A DNA stretch of 53,615 nt from Nitrospira sp. CG24A (GCA_002869925.2 NEWT02000029.1:21153-74767), one strand, 5' to 3'. Positions 25,128 to 34,142 are shown, counted from the stretch's first letter. A program made the numbers and translations. The notes: generated from the sequence alone by a model not told the origin.

Positions 25128-25160
25128 GCAGGGGCCGCGTGAGGACGGCCCCTGCTGTTT
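25128..25160. terminator. Bidirectional hairpin terminator
   Basis: A 10-bp perfect stem, GCAGGGGCCG (25128-25137) with CGGCCCCTGC (25146-25155), is followed by TGTTTAAT. It separates the plus-strand supraoperon from the minus-strand gene that ends at 25159. Confidence 0.6.
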
Positions 25161-25479
25161 AATGGGTTGCCACTTCTTGCGGCCAAAATTTATGTCGAAT
25201 CTGCGGAAGGGGCTCGCTATCGAAATTGGGGATATCGTAGAGGCAGCGATCGATTGTTGCTACTTCGTCTTCGGTCAGGTCCAAGGCGACCCTCTTTTTC
25301 CAAAACTGATCGAGAGTAAAATAATCTCCTGACTGCGGCTTCTCAGCCAAGAGCCCCTTCATTTTATCGAAGCCTGCGGTGTCCACCCCAGGGACGCGGC
25401 CCTTATTGCGGTCATGACACCAGTGAAGTATCTCAGCGATTCCGTACATCGACACATCAATCTTCATCATCTTGCTCAT
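25159..25479 (-). CDS. Conserved-looking hypothetical protein
   Basis: This 106-residue soluble protein is led by a strong ribosome site (AAGGAGGA before the ATG at 25479). It contains YGIAEILHWCHDRNKGRV, SGDYFTLDQFWKKRV, ALDLTEDEVATIDRCLY and an acidic helix-rich middle, with no signal or membrane segment. Charged and hydrophobic residues alternate as in a folded domain. I do not recognise a family. It is a lone gene, convergent with the supraoperon. Confidence 0.65.
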   Translation of the reverse strand: MSKMMKIDVSMYGIAEILHWCHDRNKGRVPGVDTAGFDKMKGLLAEKPQSGDYFTLDQFWKKRVALDLTEDEVATIDRCLYDIPNFDSEPLPQIRHKFWPQEVATH

Positions 25480-25671
25480 GGAGTCCTCCTTACCAAGTGG
25501 GCCATTCTACCTTAACCGCTGCCCTATTTTCAAAGCCGTTGATGAGTGGGATTGAGTGGGGGAACGGCATAGGGGTGGCGCAGATCACGCCATAGGAATG
25601 ATTGCCATGTGAAAGCGGCAGTCTGTATACTGGCCACGCTCATTGCGGAGAGAGAGCCTGGGTGAGGGGGC

Positions 25672-26922
25672 GTGCATAGACAGATCAATCACCACGTTGC
25701 CTGCCCCTCGCATGAGGAAGACCGCGTGATCAGAGTCGTTGACGGCCATAAGAGGTCTCGTACCTGGGGTTTTGTGGCCATGGCGATAAGTGCTTCCCTA
25801 TTTATATCAAGCGGTTGCAACAAGCAAGATCCCTACGCCCCACCGGATCTCTTCTACTACTTCGCGAGTTACAAAGTAGGGAAGAACCCGACGACGGTCA
25901 CCCCTACCGATGTCAATCAAGACGGATTTACGGATTTGGTTACCACGAACATCGGCAGTAATACGCTGTCGATTCTCTTGGGGAACGGTGACGGCACCTT
26001 TCGAGACCAGGTTCAGTTAAACGTCTGTAAAGAGCCGCGCTCGCTTGCTCTTGGGATGTTTAACCGCGACGCGTATCCCGATGTGGTCTTGGCCTGTTCA
26101 GGCGGCGACGAAGTATCCGTACTATTCGGTCGAGCTGACGGAAAATTTGAAGAAGGACCGCGCTATCCCGTGCATCGCACACCCATCGCTATTGCCAGCG
26201 AAGATTTGAACGGTGATCAGGCGCCCGACCTTGTGGTTGCCTTGCGGAACGACAAGATTAAAGTCTTTCTGGGGACCGGCACCGGCGAGTTCACCCATGG
26301 GGCGCAGTATGAATATGGAGATACGCCCACGTCAGTGGCGATGGCCGACTTGAGCGGCGACGGGAAGATCGATTTGGCCGTGACCAATGGGGGGCCGATG
26401 TCGAATGCGGTTTCTATCTGGAAAGGGAATGGCGACGGGACATTTCGCCTTCCCACCGACTATCGGACGGGAAAGCGACCGCTCGGGGTGAGTTTCGCCG
26501 ACTTCAATCGTGACCGGATACTCGACCTCCTTGTGATCAACGGTCAGCAAGATAGCTTTACAACGTTCCTTGGAGTAGGAAACGGGACGTTCCTGCCGGG
26601 GAAAGATTCTGGCGCAGACGCAGGACCGAATTTCGGGTACGCTCGCGATTTCAATGGTGACAGCCGCATCGACGTGGCTATCGTCAATCTTCAGTCGAGC
26701 GATCTCTCCATTCTCTTTGGTCGGGGCGATGGAACCTTTGAATATCCGCCGAGAAACTATCGGACGAAACCGGGTCCCTTTGCCCTCGCGACATTTCGCG
26801 TGACCACGAAGGAGGAAGAAGAGCCTGGATTGGTGACAGCGGATAACGGCAATGGAAGTGTCTCCGTTTTTCTTCATCGAGGATTGAAGGCGGTGTCCAC
26901 TCCGGTCGCGCCTTCCCCGTAA
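25672..26922 (+). CDS. Lipoprotein with VCBS/FG-GAP repeats
   Basis: The frame encodes 416 residues. A lipoprotein signal ends at LFISSGC, with the Cys as the lipid site. The mature part has about six repeats with calcium-binding-like loops: DVNQDGFTDLV, DLNGDQAPDLVV, DLSGDGKIDLAV, DFNRDRILDLLV, DFNGDSRIDVAI, alternating with LLGNGDGTF-like blades. This predicts an integrin-alpha-like beta-propeller on the cell surface or outer membrane. The start may be GTG 25672 (GAGGGGG upstream) or GTG 25726, which gives a more usual signal length. Confidence 0.8.
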   Translation: MHRQINHHVACPSHEEDRVIRVVDGHKRSRTWGFVAMAISASLFISSGCNKQDPYAPPDLFYYFASYKVGKNPTTVTPTDVNQDGFTDLVTTNIGSNTLSILLGNGDGTFRDQVQLNVCKEPRSLALGMFNRDAYPDVVLACSGGDEVSVLFGRADGKFEEGPRYPVHRTPIAIASEDLNGDQAPDLVVALRNDKIKVFLGTGTGEFTHGAQYEYGDTPTSVAMADLSGDGKIDLAVTNGGPMSNAVSIWKGNGDGTFRLPTDYRTGKRPLGVSFADFNRDRILDLLVINGQQDSFTTFLGVGNGTFLPGKDSGADAGPNFGYARDFNGDSRIDVAIVNLQSSDLSILFGRGDGTFEYPPRNYRTKPGPFALATFRVTTKEEEEPGLVTADNGNGSVSVFLHRGLKAVSTPVAPSP

Positions 26923-26961
26923 GGGAGGTGGATGTCCAGGGTGAGTGAAAAGTCAGTCTTC

Positions 26962-27001
26962 TTGACAGCCCACCGACCCTCGGCTAGAGTGACCGAGGGT
27001 C
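26962..27001 (+). promoter_or_regulatory. Promoter with overlapping inverted repeat
   Basis: TTGACA (26962-26967) and TAGAGT (26985-26990) are 17 bp apart. A perfect 9-bp inverted repeat, GACCCTCGG at 26975-26983 and CCGAGGGTC at 26993-27001, straddles the -10 box. It could be an operator for a dimeric repressor or a 5' hairpin in the transcript of the next gene. Confidence 0.55.
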
Positions 27002-27041
27002 ATCCCCTCGCGGCCTGTTGGAGTTCTGGTTCGAGGATACG

Positions 27042-27242
27042 GTGAGATCCTTTCGATGGTGGTTTGTCATTGGTGCGTTGCTCACTCTTTCCGTGCTGAT
27101 GGTACAGGGCGGGGTGCGAGAGCTGCTCGACGGATCTGTGCCGGGCAGCGGGACCGGCGCATACCTCTCGTTTGTGACCACGATTTTCGGTGGAGGATTG
27201 CTGGCGGGTTGCGTGGCGCTGGTGATGAAACGACTCCAATAG
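27042..27242 (+). CDS. Small two-helix membrane protein
   Basis: The 66-residue product has two hydrophobic helices (WWFVIGALLTLSVLMVQGG and FVTTIFGGGLLAGCVALVMK) joined by a polar loop. The start is taken as GTG 27042 because GAGGA stands just upstream; a TTG at 27018 would add MEFWFEDT. No family recognised. It is the first gene after the promoter at 26962 and precedes a zinc-ribbon ORF and the carboxypeptidase gene. Confidence 0.55.
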   Translation: MRSFRWWFVIGALLTLSVLMVQGGVRELLDGSVPGSGTGAYLSFVTTIFGGGLLAGCVALVMKRLQ

Positions 27243-27269
27243 ATCCTGAATGTAAAGATAGATGCGTTG

Positions 27270-27458
27270 ATGCATTGTTTGAGATGTCAGGGGTTCATGA
27301 TGGTCGAACGCCACTATACGCTGGTGAATCGAAGACTCTATGCCCGCTGTCTGAATTGCGGGTTTTGGATCGATCTTGCCGACCTGCTTCGTTTTTTTCA
27401 CAAAGTGATCGACAGCGGGTTTCGTGGTGGAAAAGTGCGGGAATCGTTCACGCTATGA
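27270..27458 (+). CDS. Small zinc-ribbon protein
   Basis: This 62-residue ORF has two CxxC pairs (HCLRCQG and ARCLNCGFW) separated by about 20 residues, a zinc-ribbon spacing, and a hydrophobic C-terminal part (LADLLRFFHKVID). Such small proteins are common in Nitrospira-like genomes, without known function. It sits 27 bp after the membrane protein gene and 18 bp before dacF, apparently in one transcript. Confidence 0.6.
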   Translation: MHCLRCQGFMMVERHYTLVNRRLYARCLNCGFWIDLADLLRFFHKVIDSGFRGGKVRESFTL

Positions 27459-27476
27459 GTTAGGAGCGCCGACTTC

Positions 27477-28400
27477 ATGAAGGCAAGAGACTGCGGGAGA
27501 TCTCATCTGAAGCCATTTCTAGCCTGCGCCGTTGGGGTGTTTATCGGTGTTCTCCTGATCGGTGCCGAGGCCTTTACCCCGTCCGTCGCTCTTGCGAAGA
27601 ACACCCGGGTCCACTCTGTTCCTGTTCGCACTGCGATTGTTCCGCACCGATTCCCTCCGTGGCGAGTCGCTCCAGCCCATGGCATTCTTCTCAAAGAACT
27701 CAAGAGCGGGCATGTGCTGTACGAACATGATGCGGGGAAGCGGATGTCCCCTGCCAGTCTCACAAAAATCATGTCGGCTCTCGTCATTCTGGAGCGAGGT
27801 CGGTTGGATGATTTTGTCACGATTAGCCCCAATGCCGCACGGGCGCACAAGACGCACTTGCGCGTGAAGGCCGGGCAGGTCTTTCGGTTGGAAGACCTGT
27901 TGAAGGCCATGCTCATCGTCTCTGCCAACGATGCCTGTCTCGCAGCGGTGGAGCATGTGGGAGGCGACGAAGCGCAGTTTGTGGCGCTCATGAATACCAA
28001 GGCTGCGGCACTCGGCTTGTCCGATACGCATTTCAGCAATGGCTGCGGATTCGATGGCCCGGACCATTACTCGACCGCCGAAGACCTTGCGGCGTTGAGT
28101 GTCATAGCCCTCGATCAACCGATCTTCCGGCAGTTGGTGCGTGAGGAGCGTGCAATCATCACCCCGGTCAACGGACACCGTGCCTATGTGTTGCACAATA
28201 CAAACAGGTTGCTAGGGCGTATTCCCGGTGTCGAAGGAATCAAGACCGGATTTACTTCCAAAGCGGGTCGGTGCCTTATTGCCAAAGTCTCACAGAACGG
28301 AAGCGATCTTCTCCTTGTCATTTTAAATTCCAAGCGTCGCTGGAATACCGCAACGAATCTCATCGCCTACGGGTTGCAGGCAGCAGAAACTCCTCACTGA
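27477..28400 (+). CDS. D-alanyl-D-alanine carboxypeptidase (S11 family)
   Basis: This 307-residue exported protein has a signal peptide in residues 1-40 and the three penicillin-binding motifs: SLTK (S94-K97), SAN (149-151) and KTG (255-257). It trims the terminal D-Ala from peptidoglycan stem peptides, likely DacA/DacF type. No C-terminal domain or membrane anchor follows the catalytic domain, so it is the short form. ATG 27477 follows AGGAG. It ends the small operon starting near 27042. Confidence 0.9.
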   Translation: MKARDCGRSHLKPFLACAVGVFIGVLLIGAEAFTPSVALAKNTRVHSVPVRTAIVPHRFPPWRVAPAHGILLKELKSGHVLYEHDAGKRMSPASLTKIMSALVILERGRLDDFVTISPNAARAHKTHLRVKAGQVFRLEDLLKAMLIVSANDACLAAVEHVGGDEAQFVALMNTKAAALGLSDTHFSNGCGFDGPDHYSTAEDLAALSVIALDQPIFRQLVREERAIITPVNGHRAYVLHNTNRLLGRIPGVEGIKTGFTSKAGRCLIAKVSQNGSDLLLVILNSKRRWNTATNLIAYGLQAAETPH

Positions 28401-28565
28401 GTCCCTCTATTGGATCGATCGTCAGGCAGCGAGGCCAAGGGCGGCATCGCTGTATCAGGACGGTATCATTCGATTCTTCCGCGGATCTACGGTGAAAAAT
28501 TACAACATGACTGGATGTCTTGAGGCCGGTAAGTATGTGGTGAGGTGAGCCGTCAGGCCTTCTTG

Positions 28566-29099
28566 CTAGCGAGATGGGGAAAACTCCACATTGACATCTT
28601 TCCCAAGATAATTAATGACGAATCCCTGCCTATCGTAGGCAAGTATGGCGCCCATCACGTTTTCGTCCCCATAGTCTTCCGGCCCCAATAGTTTTCGCAC
28701 GTCATCGGGGCTTTCGCTGTTCAGCACGTTGCGAAAGATGCCTCGAGTCTTATAGGAAAATCGATTATTGATAAAGATCAGGTCGATCTTGCCGTCCTGG
28801 ATACGCACGCCGGCCATAGGGCCAGTCGGCTTGCGTTGATCGATCAAGAAAATGAACAAGGCTTCTTGCTCTACTTTTACTCCGGGGATTTTTTCATTCA
28901 CGAGCGAATCCAAGGCTTTGGATTCGGAGTCTCCCAATTTAACCCCAAACAGCGAAATCTCGGCGCTCTTCAAGGCCTTGGGGTCCATCACGTCATTCTT
29001 GCTCAACTCGTAGGGCTCGCCGTAGCCAGGAGGCGCCCATGCGCCGATTCCGGCCATCACTATACAGGCTAGCGAGACCACTCGAAGTACATACTTCAT
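28566..29099 (-). CDS. Exported hypothetical protein
   Basis: This 177-residue protein has a signal peptide (VLRVVSLACIVMAGIGAWAPP, then YGEPYE). The mature part has segments such as LFGVKLGDSESKALDSLV and NVLNSESPDDVRKLLGPEDYGDENV, a pattern like periplasmic proteins that compare two copies of a structural unit (LGDSxxxAL / DVRKLLG). ATG 29099 has AGGAAGAG upstream. A longer frame to 29186 has no ribosome site. Convergent to the carboxypeptidase gene. No family named. Confidence 0.65.
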   Translation of the reverse strand: MKYVLRVVSLACIVMAGIGAWAPPGYGEPYELSKNDVMDPKALKSAEISLFGVKLGDSESKALDSLVNEKIPGVKVEQEALFIFLIDQRKPTGPMAGVRIQDGKIDLIFINNRFSYKTRGIFRNVLNSESPDDVRKLLGPEDYGDENVMGAILAYDRQGFVINYLGKDVNVEFSPSR

Positions 29100-29337
29100 C
29101 GACTCTTCCTTCCTCATACGGTCAAAACGATGTAGGGTGCGTGAAATGTAATGATGAAAATGGTAGGACCAATGCAGTATGTGCATATTTTATCGAATGG
29201 TTTGAGAACTTGCAAGAACGGCTGCTAGGAGCGGGAAGGGCTCATGGATCGATGGATAAGGGTCGTGTCAAAGCGCTCTCGCGGGTCATGAAGGGTAAGG
29301 CGGGACCGGTCCGTGATCGCTCAGTTCTGGAAGTAAG

Positions 29338-29670
29338 TTAGATGGCGTGATGGGTGGTGATGAGGAGGGCTCCGAGCTGTCGGAGCCGTTGAAAGTAGAA
29401 TCCGCAGTCTTCGTCAAGCTCGCCGGTTAGGTTATCCAGGTCTGCCACACAATCTTCAAGGATCCTGATCCGTTGGGTATCAAGCCCCTCGGGGCTGTCG
29501 AGGAAATACACGACGCATCCACTGATCACGGTATCCAGTGTCATCAGCGGTCCCTCAACCTGGCTTTCCACTCGAGGCCACCGTTCTTCCTTGTGAGTTG
29601 TCCAGAGAGACAGCACAGCATCCCGATCCATCCTGCAAATCTCCGGTCGTTGAGCCCAGTGTCGATCCAT
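29338..29670 (-). CDS. Hypothetical protein
   Basis: This 110-residue soluble protein contains VISGCVVYFLDSPEGLDTQR, IRILEDCVADLDNLTGELDE and GFYFQRLRQLGALLIT, predicted mostly helical. The composition is that of a real protein: no low-complexity tracts and an ATG with AGG upstream. I do not recognise a family. A shorter start at 29631 is possible. It is monocistronic between the exported protein gene and gdhA. Confidence 0.5.
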   Translation of the reverse strand: MDRHWAQRPEICRMDRDAVLSLWTTHKEERWPRVESQVEGPLMTLDTVISGCVVYFLDSPEGLDTQRIRILEDCVADLDNLTGELDEDCGFYFQRLRQLGALLITTHHAI

Positions 29671-29765
29671 TTAACCTAGCGCATGGAGTGGCAGGAGCGC
29701 AAGCGTGCCGAGAGTGAACCCGACATGCGCGGACCCTCAGGCCCCGGACGTATGATGGGATGCAT

Positions 29766-31022
29766 TCATGGATAGAGCCCCCGGTGAAGATGTGCCTGAG
29801 CGACTTTGTCGATCCCGCTCATCAGGGCGGCCATACGCATAGAAGTTTTTTTGGTCAGAGAAAATTGTAATGTCCGATGGAAAGCGGTGATCATGATGTC
29901 TTGCAATCGTTCTTGAATGTCAGTGGCTTTCCAGAAAAACCGTTGCAGATCCTGCACCCACTCGAAGTAGGACACGATGACGCCCCCGGAGTTAGCGAGG
30001 ATGTCTGGAATAATAAAGATGCCACGGTCCTGCAAGATGCGATCGGCCTCCAAGGTCGTCGGGCCATTCGCTCCCTCGGCGAGAATCCGGCAGCGCAGTT
30101 TCGCCGCATTGCGTTCGGTGATCTGCTCGGAGAGCGCGGCGGGGACCAGCACGCTGCAATCGAGCTGAAGTAATTCGTCGTTAGAGAGCCAGTCTCCCAG
30201 CTTGGTCTCACGTAGGGATTGGCCGGCGGTCTTGTAGCGTGCAAGAAGCTCTGGAATATCCAGCCCGCTCGAATTATAGAGACCCCCGCTCACATCGCTC
30301 ACGGCGATGACACGTGCGCCACACTCTTGCATGATGCGGGCGGTATGAGCCCCGACATTGCCGAATCCTTGTATCGCCACAGTGGTATTCCGAATATCGA
30401 GCTTAAGATGACGAAGCGCTTCCATGGTGACGCAGACCACACCGCGGCCGGTGGCTTCTTCGCGACCGAGGCTTCCTCCAATCGAAAGGGGCTTGCCTGT
30501 GACGACGCCCGGTACTGAATATCCTACCTGCTGGCTGTAGGTGTCCATGATCCAGGCCATCACCTGGCTGTCTGTACCGACGTCCGGGGCCGGGACGTCT
30601 TTGTCTGGTCCGATCAGCGGGAAAATCTCTGCGGCATAACGCCTGGTCAATCGCTGTAATTCCGATTGCGAAAACTGTTTGGGGGCGATCGCGATGCCAC
30701 CCTTAGCCCCACCGTAGGGGAGATCGGCTAACGCGCACTTCCATGTCATCCACATGGCGAGCGCCGCAACCTCCCCAAGATTCACATCCGGATGATAGCG
30801 AATGCCGCCCTTGGTGGGGCCACGGGAGGAATCGTGCTGTACGCGGTAGCCGGTATAGACCTCGACCCGGCCATCGTCCATCCTGACAGGCAGGCTGACA
30901 ATCAGCGATCGCTGAGGAAGCTTTAGTCGTTCGCGTAAATTGTGATCAAGCTCCATCGCCTCGGCGGCTTGATCAAACTGTGCCACTGCTAGCCGGAACG
31001 TTGGTGTGTCGAGTTCGTGCAT
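29766..31022 (-). CDS. gdhA: Glutamate dehydrogenase (Glu/Leu/Phe/Val family)
   Basis: This 418-residue dehydrogenase has KGGIRYHPDVNLGEVAALAM, the catalytic-Lys segment CALADLPYGGAKGGI, VPAPDVGTDSQVMAWIMD, GRGVVCVTMEAL and the dinucleotide fold AIQGFGNVGAHTARIM. It interconverts glutamate and 2-oxoglutarate with ammonia, linking nitrogen assimilation to central carbon. ATG 31022 has AAGGATCACGCT ahead; the frame runs on to 31235 without a start site. The lipB stop is 16 bp upstream, so the two are probably co-transcribed. Confidence 0.93.
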   Translation of the reverse strand: MHELDTPTFRLAVAQFDQAAEAMELDHNLRERLKLPQRSLIVSLPVRMDDGRVEVYTGYRVQHDSSRGPTKGGIRYHPDVNLGEVAALAMWMTWKCALADLPYGGAKGGIAIAPKQFSQSELQRLTRRYAAEIFPLIGPDKDVPAPDVGTDSQVMAWIMDTYSQQVGYSVPGVVTGKPLSIGGSLGREEATGRGVVCVTMEALRHLKLDIRNTTVAIQGFGNVGAHTARIMQECGARVIAVSDVSGGLYNSSGLDIPELLARYKTAGQSLRETKLGDWLSNDELLQLDCSVLVPAALSEQITERNAAKLRCRILAEGANGPTTLEADRILQDRGIFIIPDILANSGGVIVSYFEWVQDLQRFFWKATDIQERLQDIMITAFHRTLQFSLTKKTSMRMAALMSGIDKVAQAHLHRGLYP

Positions 31023-31038
31023 AGCGTGATCCTTTTTG

Positions 31039-31845
31039 TCAGGTGTGAAGCGGGGATGTCGATGTGAGAAGGTCCTCACGGTTCCCCTGCATGATGATGT
31101 CGGGCGAGAACGTCGTCCATTGAATATCGAATATTCGAGAGAATTCCTCTGCCACGTGTTCTCCAACCGCAGCGGTCGCTGTGGGGGACTGCCGGATCTC
31201 GGCCATAGATGTGATACGGCATTGTGCGAAGCCACAGGGCATGATCAGAGAAAAAGGGAGGAGGTCAAGATCGACATTGAGCGAAAATCCGTGAATCGTG
31301 ACTCCGTGATCGATTCGCACTCCAATCGAGGCAATCTTCGCGTCAGTATGATTCCAGCGTACCCAGATGCCGGGGCGTTTCTCAACGCGATAGCCTTCAA
31401 TGCCCCATCGCAAGAGTGTGTGGATCAAGACTTCTTCCAACTTCCAGACATATTGTTTAGGCCCTGAGCAATAATGCGACAGCTTGAGTATGGGGTAGCC
31501 GACGATCTGCCCCGGCCCATGGTAGGTGATCGATCCGCCCCGATCGACGAACTGGAGGCTCGCGCCTGTACGACAGAGAACCTCTTCCCCGCAGTTCCAA
31601 TGTGCTGGTTGGGTGGTGCGGCCGAGGGTGTAGACTGGCAGGTGCTCAAGGAGCAGCAAGACGTCCCCTTGTCTCTCCGCAATCCGATCTTGCTGTAGTT
31701 GCTTCTGGAGTGTCCACGCTTTGGCATAGGGGATCGGTTGGGAAGACCGGACAAGCGTACCAGTCCGCTCGGTAGGTATCCGGAAAGGCCCACTTCTCTG
31801 CCAGCGGGCATCATGGCCTAGGTGTAACTCATCAACGTGACTCAC
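31039..31845 (-). CDS. lipB: Lipoyl(octanoyl) transferase
   Basis: This 268-residue protein has the LipB core: LLLLEHLPVYTLGR, DRGGSITYHGPGQIVGYPIL, the segment AKIASIGVRI with the catalytic Lys, THGFSLNV, and MPCGF with the acyl-carrying Cys. It moves octanoate from acyl carrier protein to lipoyl domains. GTG 31845 is preferred because it overlaps the previous stop in GTGA and has AGGGA upstream; ATG 31863 is possible. The C-terminal 40 residues are longer than in many relatives. Confidence 0.9.
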   Translation of the reverse strand: MSHVDELHLGHDARWQRSGPFRIPTERTGTLVRSSQPIPYAKAWTLQKQLQQDRIAERQGDVLLLLEHLPVYTLGRTTQPAHWNCGEEVLCRTGASLQFVDRGGSITYHGPGQIVGYPILKLSHYCSGPKQYVWKLEEVLIHTLLRWGIEGYRVEKRPGIWVRWNHTDAKIASIGVRIDHGVTIHGFSLNVDLDLLPFSLIMPCGFAQCRITSMAEIRQSPTATAAVGEHVAEEFSRIFDIQWTTFSPDIIMQGNREDLLTSTSPLHT

Positions 31846-32162
31846 AGGATCCCTGCCTTCCATAGCGCGGGATTCTGATTCGAGACTGTGGTCATCGTGA
31901 TGGCGTAATTCCGGAAGTCTTCGATAGCAAACATTAATCGTGCTGGGACATGCGTGTGAGTGGCAGGCAATCCACGGGTAGGAATTGTGATCGCCGGGGG
32001 TGCCAGCAGCCATTGTTCCTTAGATGGGGTAAATCCAAACGGTGACTCAGTTGTGGCGATCAGACCTCCGGGCGCTAAGGTGCGAATAAGAGGGAGAAGG
32101 AACGGAATGGCGAACAAGCGAATGCGACGAAATCTTGGTTGTGTTGGGCGCACGCGTATCAT
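31842..32162 (-). CDS. Small protein translationally coupled to lipB
   Basis: This 106-residue ORF has GAGG five bases before its ATG at 32162. Its stop TGA overlaps the lipB GTG in the GTGA arrangement, which supports its being real. The sequence is basic at the N-terminus (MIRVRPTQPRFRRIRL), then hydrophobic (FAIPFLLPLIRTLAPGG) and Pro-rich. I do not recognise a family. The overlap says it is translated with lipB, but its role is unknown. Confidence 0.5.
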   Translation of the reverse strand: MIRVRPTQPRFRRIRLFAIPFLLPLIRTLAPGGLIATTESPFGFTPSKEQWLLAPPAITIPTRGLPATHTHVPARLMFAIEDFRNYAITMTTVSNQNPALWKAGIL

Positions 32163-32231
32163 GAGGCCTCATCGATTCCAGTCGGCCTCATTGTCGCATA
32201 AGTGCTGTCAGGGTGAAAGTCGAAGAACAGA

Positions 32232-32262
32232 AAAGGGGCGAGACCAGGCCTCGCCCCTTTCT
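32232..32262. terminator. Terminator of the sigma factor gene
   Basis: An 11-bp perfect stem, AAAGGGGCGAG (32232-32242) and CTCGCCCCTTT (32250-32260), ends in a T run when read on the minus strand (CCCCTTTTCTG). It lies 19 bp downstream of the sigma factor stop, and the plus-strand side also ends in TTTCT, so it may work both ways. Confidence 0.8.
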
Positions 32263-32280
32263 GCTTGATGAGCGTGCGGT

Positions 32281-33537
32281 TTACTGGATGGCCGCAAACA
32301 TTTCCTTCACCGCAGGGGTCTTCAGCTTCTTGAGTGCTTTCGCCTCGATCTGGCGGATTCGCTCCCTTGTGACAGAAAGACTCTGTCCCACTTGCTCCAG
32401 TGTGCAGGCCTGATCCTGGCCGATACCGAACCGCAGCCGGATGACGGTCTGCTCACGGGGCGTGAGCGTGCTGAGAATGCGTTCAAGCTGGTGAGACATT
32501 TCAGTCCGGTGCACATGGGCATCGGGCGGGACGGCTTGAAGGTCTGGGAGTAGTTCCCCAAACTCCGAGCTTCCATCACCTATCGGTTTCTCCAGGGCAA
32601 CCGGATCCTGAAATGCTTGTGTGGTTTCGAGAAGTCGCTCGGGTCTCATCCGCAGTGCCTGGGCCACTTCCTCGAGCCGAGCCGGGCGGCCCAGCTGTTG
32701 CCCGAGTCGTCTGGTCACGCGGATAATCCGATGCGACGCTTCAGTCTGGTGAACCGGGATGCGAATGGTCCGTGATTGGTCAGCTAAGGCTCGTGTGATG
32801 CCTTGGCGAATCCACCACGTTGCATAGGTGCTGAATTTGAACCCTTTGCGGTATTGATAGCGCTCGGCCGCTTTCATCAACCCGATATTGCCCTCTTGCA
32901 CGAGATCCAACAATGTCAGGCCCCGGCCCGTATAATGTTTTGCGACATCCACCACCAGCCGTAGGTTGCAGCGCACCAGTTCGTCCTTTGCCCGTTCGAG
33001 CACAATCCGAGCGGAGCGAAGGGTTGCCAGCTCTTCCTTAAGTTGTTTGGCGATAGCGACTGGAAGCTTGTGTGGCCCCGTTCCCTGTTCGAGTATTCCG
33101 ATAAGGCTCTGCTGAGCCTTATCGATTGCGGTGGCTGAGAGTCCGCTCAAACCTCTGACCATCTGGAGTGTGCGTTGCGCATCGAGCACCGAGTCGGAAC
33201 GCTTGAGACGGAGAAGGACTTGCATGGACTGGCGCAACGTTTTCCGAATGGTGTTGGTCCCGCCGTCGATTTTCTTTGCCAGTTCGACTTCTTCTTCTCT
33301 GGTCAAGAGGGCGCGTTCGCCGAAGGAGCGAAAGTAGAGTGACTCCAACATGAATGGGCCGCCGCTGACGGCGGTGCGAGTCACGGTTTTCGTCGGGCCC
33401 TCAGGTTGTTCTTCTTCCGATGTCTCTCGCCCGATCACGTCTAAGAGGTCGCTTGCCTCGGGATCGTCTGCATCGACATCCTTTACAGTCTCGACACATT
33501 CTTCTGACTCAGGGGATGAGAATGGATTCTCTTTCAT
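32281..33537 (-). CDS. RNA polymerase sigma factor, sigma-70 (RpoD/RpoS-like)
   Basis: This 418-residue protein shows region 1.2 (LYFRSFGERALLTREEEVELAK), region 2 (NLRLVVDVAKHYTGRGLTLL, DLVQEGNIGLMKAAERYQYR, FSTYATWWIRQGITRAL), region 3 and region 4 (TPREQTVIRLRFGIGQDQAC, SVTRERIRQIEAKALKKLK). The long acidic start (ESEECVETVKDVDADDPEAS) is not full region 1.1. It is a group 1 or 2 sigma factor; whether it is the main one cannot be told. ATG 33537 follows GAGGAGG. The region upstream to trmI is a 605-bp gap. Confidence 0.9.
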   Translation of the reverse strand: MKENPFSSPESEECVETVKDVDADDPEASDLLDVIGRETSEEEQPEGPTKTVTRTAVSGGPFMLESLYFRSFGERALLTREEEVELAKKIDGGTNTIRKTLRQSMQVLLRLKRSDSVLDAQRTLQMVRGLSGLSATAIDKAQQSLIGILEQGTGPHKLPVAIAKQLKEELATLRSARIVLERAKDELVRCNLRLVVDVAKHYTGRGLTLLDLVQEGNIGLMKAAERYQYRKGFKFSTYATWWIRQGITRALADQSRTIRIPVHQTEASHRIIRVTRRLGQQLGRPARLEEVAQALRMRPERLLETTQAFQDPVALEKPIGDGSSEFGELLPDLQAVPPDAHVHRTEMSHQLERILSTLTPREQTVIRLRFGIGQDQACTLEQVGQSLSVTRERIRQIEAKALKKLKTPAVKEMFAAIQ

Positions 33538-34142
33538 GTTCTCGGCCCTCCTCTGATTAGCTGATGGTATGCGTCGCATTATCGTCGGCCGCACAGCTTC
33601 CCGCTCTTCCGTCCTAGTCTATGAGAGACATCGATCCGTCAAACGATTCAATTTCGGCGCGTCCTGCTCGGCATTCTGTTCTCTCTCTACGCAGCAAATC
33701 TTATGCTGGATTGTTCATAAGAACGAAGGACCGCAATCGCGAGGAAAACACAGCACTATTAGAACGACCTAATGAGGAAATCTGAGACAGGGGTGAGGCA
33801 ACCTTGCTACAGGTGTGTACGTATGGCTATAGGGCAAGAGGCCTAATCGCCACAGCGACTTCTGGTGGGTTTCTTTGGGATAAGGGTGCTCTGTCGATAG
33901 GAGGCAGGATGCTGAGACGGAATGTTTCGTGGTCACGATTGCGATGTGCGTCCGGAGATCTCCGTGTAGGGGTAGTGCGTGAGTATTGTAGATTCGTGCT
34001 GAACAGGCGTGGCTCAGGGGAGGACTGTCACCAAAATGAACCCACTTGTCTCCCTGAGAAGCGGTATGGCAGAGGTTGAGCAATTCGTCACCTGGTTGTT
34101 GTGTTATTGAAAACCTGGCGTGGCGCTTCTAGAATAGGTCGG
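33538..34142. other. 605-bp intergenic region between divergent genes
   Basis: It separates the sigma factor gene from trmI and should contain both promoters. Two overlapping ORFs of about 90-100 codons exist (plus 33804-34079, minus 33769-34083) but show protein-like composition on neither strand and lack ribosome sites. I see no gene or clear repeat. Confidence 0.4.

Noticed and set aside
29039-29341. 100-codon plus-strand ORF opposite the exported protein gene
   Set aside because: Its first part is the antisense of a gene with signal peptide and ribosome site; the remainder has no recognisable features.
33769-34083. Overlapping ORFs on both strands in the gap upstream of trmI
   Set aside because: Neither has a ribosome site or protein-like composition, and they lie in a region expected to contain two divergent promoters.
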